Shown here: in pieces, positions 6,733-11,119 of the stretch
Position numbering within the stretch: the stretch's first letter is position 1
How the letters are laid out: every line of letters begins with the position of its first letter
Assembly (NCBI GenBank): GCA_027353565.1
Contig: DAIEHO010000251.1
Span: 1 to 11,119 of the forward strand
From: Propionibacteriaceae bacterium
GTDB taxonomy: Bacteria > Actinomycetota > Actinomycetes > Propionibacteriales > Propionibacteriaceae
DNA length: 11,119 nucleotides
Direction: 5' to 3'
Notes under the pieces: generated by a model
Seen by the model: only the letters and a program-made list of their open reading frames with translations
Databases searched by the model: none
Told to the model about the DNA's origin: nothing
Position numbers and translations under genes: made by a program

Positions 6733-7557
6733 TCACTCCTCGCTCACCGGCACCTGGGGTTCGTCGAACTCGTCGGAGACCTCAACCTCGCCGCTTGTCG
6801 TGCCGGTCCAACGGACAACGATCTCACCCAGCGGCGTCATCTGCTCGAACTGGACGGATCCGCTCCGGAAGAGCTCGAGCAGCGACAGGAACCGAGCGAC
6901 CACCGTGAGCTTGTCCGGCGCATCCGCGATGAGCGCCCGGAAGGTCGCAGAACCCGACCTCCGGAGACGCTCCGCGACGACCACTGCCTGGTCCGCGACG
7001 CTGACACGTACCTGGTGGATGTGGGTGAGGGACACCTCCGCCATCGTCCGAGGCTCCATCGCCCGAGCCGCGAGAGCCGCGAAGCCGTCCGGCGAGAGGT
7101 CGAGCTCGACGTCGGGGAGCAGCGCCGAGAACTCCGGCTCGAGGCCACCGGGCCTGACGTAGCGCTGCCCCTCCGTGGCGAGCGTCTCGTCGATCCACGC
7201 GGCCACCTGCTTGAAGGCCCGGTACTGCAGGAGCCGCGCGAACAGCAGGTCCCGGGCCTCCAGGAGCGCCAGGTCCTCCGGGTCTTCGACCTCGCCCTGG
7301 GGCAGGAGCCGGGCGGTCTTGAGATCCAGCAGCGTCGACGCGACCACGAGGAACTGGCTCGTCTGCTCGAGGTCCCAGTGGACGCCCTGGGACCGGATGT
7401 GACCGATGAACTCGTCGGTGACGGCCGCGAGCGCGATCTCGGTGACGTCGAGCTTGTGGCGCGAGATCAGCTGGAGCAGCAGGTCGAACGGGCCCGTGAA
7501 GTTGTCCAGGTGGACCGAGAACTGCTCCGCCCGGGCTCCGACGACTGACTCGGACAT
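6733..7557 (-). CDS. scpA: Segregation and condensation protein A (kleisin)
   Basis: ScpA is the kleisin that bridges the heads of the SMC dimer and carries ScpB, closing the condensin ring. The 274-residue protein shows the N-terminal SMC-neck binding domain with FTGPFDLLLQLISRHKLDVT (20-39), followed by TSQFLVVASTLLDLKTARLL (66-85), a central linker that contacts ScpB, and a C-terminal winged helix (about 215-255, with DKLTVVARFLSLLELF). It ends in an acidic tail. The ATG at 7557 shares its A with the TGA stop of the upstream small gene, so translation is very probably coupled. smc itself is not in the window and is expected elsewhere, as in other actinomycetes. Confidence 0.96.
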   Translation of the reverse strand: MSESVVGARAEQFSVHLDNFTGPFDLLLQLISRHKLDVTEIALAAVTDEFIGHIRSQGVHWDLEQTSQFLVVASTLLDLKTARLLPQGEVEDPEDLALLEARDLLFARLLQYRAFKQVAAWIDETLATEGQRYVRPGGLEPEFSALLPDVELDLSPDGFAALAARAMEPRTMAEVSLTHIHQVRVSVADQAVVVAERLRRSGSATFRALIADAPDKLTVVARFLSLLELFRSGSVQFEQMTPLGEIVVRWTGTTSGEVEVSDEFDEPQVPVSEE

Positions 7558-7850
7558 CAGTCCCCGAGTCGAGCGATCACGTCCGACGAGTCGCCGTTCT
7601 CCTCCAGGTCGGCCAGCGCTGCGGCGATGGCGGCGCGGACGAGGCGACCGCGGTCGACCGCGATGCCCTGTGCGCGCAACGTGAGGCGTGCCTGCTCGAG
7701 CCTGATCAGCTCGTCGGCGGACACGTACACGGTGATCTTCTCGTCGTGACGGATCCGGCCCGAGGCCGTACCGGCTGCCGTCTCCTCGGCGGAGTCCTGG
7801 CTGCCGCGGAAGAGCTCGCTCGCTCCTGGAAGGCTTACGCGTCTGGGCAT
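7557..7850 (-). CDS. Small ribbon-helix-helix-like protein between parA and scpA
   Basis: I do not recognise a named family. The 97-residue product has a flexible N-terminal third (1-35, with basic PRR at the start), then a beta strand KITVYVS (38-44), a helix with DELIRLEQARLTLRA (46-60), a turn, and a second helix with DRGRLVRAAIAAALADLEE (66-84). This strand-helix-helix order and spacing is that of ribbon-helix-helix DNA-binding proteins, the fold of CopG, ParG and similar ParA partners; this is an inference from pattern only. It overlaps the parA end by 16 nt and shares one base with the scpA start, so the three are probably made together. AGAGG lies about 10 nt before its ATG. Its place suggests a DNA-binding partner of ParA or an autoregulator of the operon. 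Confidence 0.82.
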   Translation of the reverse strand: MPRRVSLPGASELFRGSQDSAEETAAGTASGRIRHDEKITVYVSADELIRLEQARLTLRAQGIAVDRGRLVRAAIAAALADLEENGDSSDVIARLGD

Positions 7851-8713
7851 CGTGCCAGCACCTCTCGAGCCAGGGTTCGGTACTGCTCGGCGCCGCTCGA
7901 CGTCGGCGCGTAGGTGGTGATCGGCTCGCCCGCCACGGTGGTCTCAGGGAACTTGATCGTGCGGCGGATCACCGTGTGGAAGACCGTCTCCCCGAACGCC
8001 TGGACGACACGGTCGAGAACCTCCCGGCCGTGCAGGGTGCGCGAGTCGAACATCGTCCCGAGGATGCCCAGCATCTCGAGGTCCGGGTTGAGTCGATCCT
8101 TGACCTTGTTGACCGTGTCGGTGAGCAGGGCGATCCCGCGCAGCGCGAAGAACTCGCACTCCAGCGGTGTGATCACCTTGTCCGCCGCGGTCAGCGCGTT
8201 GACGGTCAGGAGACCGAGTGACGGGGCGCAGTCGATGAGGATGATGTCGTAGTCCCCCCGCAGCCGGTCGAGGACCCTTTTGAGGGTCTGCTCCCTGGCC
8301 ACCTCGCTGACGAGCTGCAGCTCGGCGGCGGAGAGGTCGATGTTGGCGGGCAGGATGTCCATGTTCTCGACGCCCGTCGGCACGATGATGTCGGCGGCGT
8401 CGATGGTACGGCTGAGCAACAGGTTGTAGATCGTGCGCTCGAGGGTGTGCGGGTTCACGCCCAGGCCGACGGACGCCGACCCCTGCGGGTCGAAGTCGAC
8501 GAGCAGCACCTTGCGCCCGGTCTCCGCGAGCGCAGCGCCCAGGTTGATCGTGGTCGTCGTCTTGCCGACCCCGCCCTTCTGGTTGCACATCGCGAACACG
8601 AGCCCGTGCTTCGTGCCGGGTCGCGGCGGACGGGCCGCCGGAAGATCGGGCCACGGCCTGCCCGTCGGACCCAGCATCCCGACCGACAGTTCCTCCTGGT
8701 CGCCTCTGGCCAA
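7835..8713 (-). CDS. ParA/MinD-family ATPase (chromosome-partitioning type)
   Basis: ParA-type proteins are deviant Walker ATPases that form ATP-dependent dimers on DNA and position cargo. This 292-residue member has the deviant Walker A QKGGVGKTTT (45-54, with the signature lysine K46), the A' motif LLVDFDPQG (70-78), and Walker B IILIDCAPSLG (157-167). The N-terminal 36 residues are proline- and glycine-containing and hold no helix-turn-helix, so it is not a plasmid-style autorepressing ParA. The start is TTG at 8713, with GAGGAG about 5 nt upstream. Homologues occupy the same place upstream of scpA in M. tuberculosis (Rv1708). This is probably not the oriC-linked ParA that works with ParB, which lies elsewhere in actinomycetes. 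It overlaps the downstream small gene by 16 nt. Confidence 0.94.
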   Translation of the reverse strand: MARGDQEELSVGMLGPTGRPWPDLPAARPPRPGTKHGLVFAMCNQKGGVGKTTTTINLGAALAETGRKVLLVDFDPQGSASVGLGVNPHTLERTIYNLLLSRTIDAADIIVPTGVENMDILPANIDLSAAELQLVSEVAREQTLKRVLDRLRGDYDIILIDCAPSLGLLTVNALTAADKVITPLECEFFALRGIALLTDTVNKVKDRLNPDLEMLGILGTMFDSRTLHGREVLDRVVQAFGETVFHTVIRRTIKFPETTVAGEPITTYAPTSSGAEQYRTLAREVLARCPDA

Positions 8714-8732
8714 CGGAGCTCCTCGTGGTGAT

Positions 8733-8755
8733 TTGTCGCCTTTGCAACAACCCTA
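8733..8755 (-). promoter_or_regulatory. Imperfect palindrome beside a -10-like box in the parA leader
   Basis: TTGTCGC (8733-8739) and GCAACAA (8744-8750) are inverted repeats separated by CTTT, with one mismatch in seven. On the minus strand TAGGGT (8755-8750) fits an actinobacterial TANNNT -10 and abuts the palindrome, which would place the transcription start within it. No good -35 is seen. The position just before the parA ribosome-binding site is that expected of an operator. Function is inferred. Confidence 0.4.
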
Positions 8756-8797
8756 GTGCTGACGCTGTAGGACGCCGGGACATCCATGGGCGAGCCG

Positions 8798-9796
8798 TCA
8801 GGATGTCTGTCGCGGCGGGCCCGGCACCACGTCGCGGGCGCGCGGGTGCGCCTCCCGGTAGACGTCGCGGAGATGGTCGACGGTGACCAGGGTGTAGATC
8901 TGCGTCGTCGTCACGGAGGCGTGTCCGAGCAGCTCCTGGACCACCCGGACATCGGCACCACCGTCCAGGAGGTGCGTGGCATAGGAGTGGCGCAGGCTGT
9001 GCGGCGACACCTCCGAGGAGATCCCCGCGCGTTGCGCTGCCGCCCGGACCCGGTTGAACGCGCTCTGCCGGGTCAGCCTTCCGCCCCGCTCGTTGAGCAG
9101 CAGCGCCGGGGTCGCTCTGGCAGCCCGCGACGCAAGTGCGGGACGGCCACGGACGAGCCAGGCCTCGACGGCGGACCGCGCGTACGAGCCCAGCGGGACC
9201 AGCCGCTCCTTGTCGCCCTTGCCGATGAGCCTAAGCCCCAGGGACGGGTCGCTCAGCGACCGCTCGAGGTCGTCGACGTCGAGCGCCACGATCTCGCTGA
9301 TGCGCCCGCCGGTCCCGTACAGCAGCTCGGTGAGGGCCACGTCGCAGAGCTGCGCCGACGTCGTCGCGGGCGACTCGCCGTCGGATCCGGCGGCCGCGAT
9401 GAGGCGCTGCACCTCGTCGACCGACAACGCCTTCGGCAGCCGCCGCGTCGCCTTCGGCGGTGTGAGGTAGCGGCCGAGGTCGTCAGCGGTCACGTGCTCG
9501 ATCGCCCAGAACCGGTGCAGCCCTCGCACCGCGGCAAGCATGCGGGCGATGCTCGCGGGCGCGAGTACGGGCTCGCCGTCCGTGGGTGCCCTCAACGAGG
9601 TCGCGTACAGCTCGAGCGTCTCGCCCGTGACGGCGCCGGGGTCGTCGATCCCCCGCGACCGGATCCAGGTGGCGTACCGGTCGAGGTCCCGCCCGTAGGC
9701 CGCGAGCGTGTTGATGCTGAGTCCGCGTTCGACACGCAGGTGGTCGACGTACGTGGCCACCTCACGCCCCAACGCGTCGCTCGCCACGCACGTCAC
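8798..9796 (-). CDS. xerD: Tyrosine site-specific recombinase XerD
   Basis: XerD, with XerC, resolves chromosome dimers at dif during division. The protein (about 332 residues from the chosen start) has a SAM-like N-terminal core-binding domain (about 11-110, including [19 protein letters not shown]) and a C-terminal catalytic domain. The catalytic set is complete: R165 (GTGGRISEI), K193 ([11 protein letters not shown]), H266 and R269 ([13 protein letters not shown]), H292 ([11 protein letters not shown]) and the nucleophile Y301. XerD rather than XerC is favoured by its position upstream of the parA-scpAB group, as in M. tuberculosis. The start is uncertain: GTG at 9796 is used, GTG at 9787 is possible, and neither has a good ribosome-binding site. 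It lies 71 nt after the exported protein gene and 84 nt before parA. Confidence 0.93.
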   Translation of the reverse strand: MTCVASDALGREVATYVDHLRVERGLSINTLAAYGRDLDRYATWIRSRGIDDPGAVTGETLELYATSLRAPTDGEPVLAPASIARMLAAVRGLHRFWAIEHVTADDLGRYLTPPKATRRLPKALSVDEVQRLIAAAGSDGESPATTSAQLCDVALTELLYGTGGRISEIVALDVDDLERSLSDPSLGLRLIGKGDKERLVPLGSYARSAVEAWLVRGRPALASRAARATPALLLNERGGRLTRQSAFNRVRAAAQRAGISSEVSPHSLRHSYATHLLDGGADVRVVQELLGHASVTTTQIYTLVTVDHLRDVYREAHPRARDVVPGPPRQTS

Positions 9797-9867
9797 TGTG
9801 CCATCGGCGGTGGGCACGTGCAACGCGGACGCCGCGGACGGCCACGAGCCGTCGAGGCGCCGACGAC

Positions 9868-10872
9868 CTAGCGTGCGTGGCCGTTCCCCGTGCCGCCGCC
9901 CTCCACGTAGACCTCGGAGTACGTCGCCGTCAGGGGGCTCTGCTTGTCCCACGATGCCTTCGCGGTGTCGGAGATCGACCCCTTGTATGTCGAGGGCACC
10001 ACCGTGACGTCGTACACGAGACGCCACCAGCCGCCCGCGGCCAGCTTCGGGGCGGCGAACGTGAACGCACCCGAGCTGCTCGGGGTCACCGTGTACAGCC
10101 TGGGAGATGCGGTCTCCCACACGGGCCAGGTGCCGGCGGGGTTCAGCTTGGTCCCGTGATCCAGCGAGAACGTCCCGGGGAGGAACGTCTGCTGGTAGTC
10201 CTGGCTGCCGCCCAACATCTCCGCGACCACGACGTTCGTGTAGTCGGTGGCCTGCCCCGACGTGCCACCCGGTAGGTAGACGTACCAGGTCACCTTGCCG
10301 TCGTGGACCCAGACGTCCTTGTAGTACGTGATGCCGGTGAACGTGTTCGCCACGGACCCGGTCGTCACGTAGCGCACGGCTTCGGCGGTCGTGCCGGATG
10401 CGAAGGGGATGGTGATGGTCGAGTTCTCGGGGATGTTCACCTGGGTCAACGTGAACCACACGGTGCCCTGGATGTTGTAGGGGTGGGTGGTGACGAACGA
10501 CGTGAGGACGCAGTCGAGGCTCGATGCCCACAGGACGCAGTTCTCGATGGTGTCGTTGTTCTCGTTCTTGAGCGACAGGGTGCCGCCGACGCCCTTGAGC
10601 TGAGCAACCGGCCAGCTGAGGGAGAAGGTCGTCCCTGCCGGCGTCCTGTCAGGCACCTTCCAGTCGGCGGTGACCCTGACCTGCTTCCAGGGATAGATCA
10701 GTCCCGACCCCGCGGCGGCCGTGACGACGATGTTCGAGAACGCCCCGTTGAGCGGTGCCGTCTTCGCCGAGCGTGAGCTCATGATCCACGTCACGCCGCC
10801 GACCACGGCCGCGATCAGCACGACCAGTGCGACCATCAGGACGGCCAGCCGCCCACGAGACCAGTGCTTCAC
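9868..10872 (-). CDS. Membrane-anchored or secreted adhesin-like protein with two Ig-like domains
   Basis: The 334-residue product starts with a basic tip (KHWSRGR), then a hydrophobic helix (about 8-31) with no clear signal-peptidase site or lipobox, so it is either an N-terminal anchor or a signal peptide. Residues about 40-165 and 166-320 look like the two Ig-like ligand-binding domains of Gram-positive surface adhesins: [20 protein letters not shown] (66-85), [16 protein letters not shown] (131-146), then [20 protein letters not shown] (183-202) and [12 protein letters not shown] (211-222). The only cysteines in the exported part, C112 and C121, could form a disulfide. The tail ends in [11 protein letters not shown] with no LPXTG motif, no second membrane helix and no repeat stalk. 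GTG at 10872 is chosen because GGGGGAA lies about 8 nt upstream. Ligand and role are unknown; family assignment is from memory of the pattern. Confidence 0.82.
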   Translation of the reverse strand: MKHWSRGRLAVLMVALVVLIAAVVGGVTWIMSSRSAKTAPLNGAFSNIVVTAAAGSGLIYPWKQVRVTADWKVPDRTPAGTTFSLSWPVAQLKGVGGTLSLKNENNDTIENCVLWASSLDCVLTSFVTTHPYNIQGTVWFTLTQVNIPENSTITIPFASGTTAEAVRYVTTGSVANTFTGITYYKDVWVHDGKVTWYVYLPGGTSGQATDYTNVVVAEMLGGSQDYQQTFLPGTFSLDHGTKLNPAGTWPVWETASPRLYTVTPSSSGAFTFAAPKLAAGGWWRLVYDVTVVPSTYKGSISDTAKASWDKQSPLTATYSEVYVEGGGTGNGHAR

Positions 10873-10927
10873 GATGAAATTCCCCCAACGCCTCGCCACA
10901 CATCCCCAGGTGAGAACGGGCTCGCTC

Positions 10928-10956
10928 AACCTAGGAGCCCCGGCGCAGGTTGGCAA
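10928..10956 (-). promoter_or_regulatory. Promoter-like -35/-10 pair for the adhesin-like gene
   Basis: On the minus strand TTGCCA (10956-10951) and TAGGTT (10933-10928) are separated by 17 nt, a housekeeping-sigma arrangement with an actinobacterial TANNNT -10. A start near 10921 would give a leader of about 50 nt before the GTG at 10872. This lies downstream of the hairpin that should end the previous transcript, so the gene probably has its own promoter. Confidence 0.55.
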
Positions 10957-11029
10957 CGAGCACCGGCTGGGTGAGACGAGCATGGCCCACGATACCGGCG
11001 GTCGGTCCGTACGAACCGTCACCGAGTGC

Positions 11030-11068
11030 GCCCGAGGGTGCCGCTGGTCGTGAGCGGCACCCTCGGGC
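11030..11068 (-). terminator. Perfect 16-bp hairpin, probable terminator of the gene at the right edge
   Basis: GCCCGAGGGTGCCGCT (11030-11045) is the exact reverse complement of AGCGGCACCCTCGGGC (11053-11068), with a 7-nt loop. It begins 10 nt after the stop codon of the gene entering from the right edge. No U-tract follows on either strand, which is common for terminators in high-GC actinomycetes. The same stem would also stop plus-strand readthrough. Confidence 0.75.
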
Positions 11069-11078
11069 TGTGGTGCCG

Positions 11079-11119
11079 TCAGCCCTTGCGGCCCTTGGTG
11101 GCGAACCGCGAAGCGCCCA
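11079..11119 (-). CDS. C-terminal end of an unidentified gene
   Basis: The minus strand reads GASRFATKGRKG and stops with TGA at 11079-11081, 10 nt before the strong hairpin at 11030-11068. The basic ending and the hairpin placement support a real gene end, but 13 codons are too few to name it. The rest lies outside the window. Confidence 0.5.
   Translation of the reverse strand, partial: GASRFATKGRKG

Noticed and set aside
5405..7548. Plus-strand open frames (5405-6235, 6150-6908, 6601-7548) opposite the pseudouridine synthase, scpB and scpA
   Set aside because: They are antisense shadows of conserved genes, with no motifs and no plausible start sites of their own.
8779..8807. Inverted repeat GACATCC ... 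GGATGTC around the xerD stop
   Set aside because: A 7-bp stem with a 15-nt loop is weak, overlaps the coding end and has no U-tract. It is probably chance.
8786..9871. Plus-strand open frame of 361 codons opposite xerD
   Set aside because: XerD on the other strand has all catalytic residues. The antisense product is arginine- and glycine-rich without any recognisable domain.
9797..10531. N-terminal extension of the xerD frame into the adhesin-like gene
   Set aside because: The extension is antisense-like low-complexity sequence overlapping a better supported gene in another frame. XerD homology begins near 9790.
1..11119. CRISPR arrays, tRNA or rRNA genes, insertion sequences, prophage or attachment sites
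   Set aside because: No regularly spaced repeats, cloverleaf-like segments, transposase motifs or flanking duplications were seen. XerD here fits the core chromosomal recombinase in its conserved place, not an integrase of a mobile element.

Overview
The window is a gene-dense, high-GC stretch of a chromosome. It carries the pafBC pair of WYL regulators, the ScpA/ScpB kleisin complex, a ParA-like ATPase and XerD, all with actinobacterial-type sequences, so the source is very probably an actinomycete (Actinomycetota). A Micrococcales- or Propionibacteriales-like lineage is plausible, but the genus cannot be fixed from sequence alone. Almost everything lies on the minus strand. Only gluQ is on the plus strand. 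No tRNA, rRNA, CRISPR array or insertion sequence was seen.

Reading the minus strand in the direction of transcription (right to left): the right edge holds the last 13 codons of an unidentified gene, followed by a perfect 16-bp hairpin that looks like its terminator. A promoter-like site then leads into an exported protein built like the ligand-binding head of a Gram-positive adhesin, but with an N-terminal membrane anchor and no sorting signal. xerD follows. A short gap with a palindrome then leads into a tightly packed set: parA (TTG start), a small ribbon-helix-helix-like protein, scpA, scpB and an rluB-type pseudouridine synthase. These genes overlap or nearly touch, so they are probably one translationally coupled operon for chromosome organisation plus rRNA modification. 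A lipoprotein with two FKBP-type domains comes next.

On the plus strand, gluQ (glutamyl-Q tRNA(Asp) synthetase) overlaps the end of the FKBP gene by 10 nt and diverges from pafB. The leftmost block is pafB-pafC (ATGA coupling), a small membrane protein, tatA and tatC (truncated by the window edge). This is the conserved regulator plus twin-arginine translocase block that in many actinomycetes follows the Pup-proteasome genes. Here no Pup-proteasome gene is seen, and the block sits beside the parA-scpAB-rluB island.

The most notable points are the small RHH-like protein between parA and scpA with a nearby operator-like palindrome, the adhesin-like protein lacking an LPXTG signal, the sharply different codon use of tatC, the split degeneration of the two FKBP domains, and the TatA-like topology of the unnamed small membrane protein. 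Nothing here is clearly a wholly new system. Most of the window is ordinary core genome.
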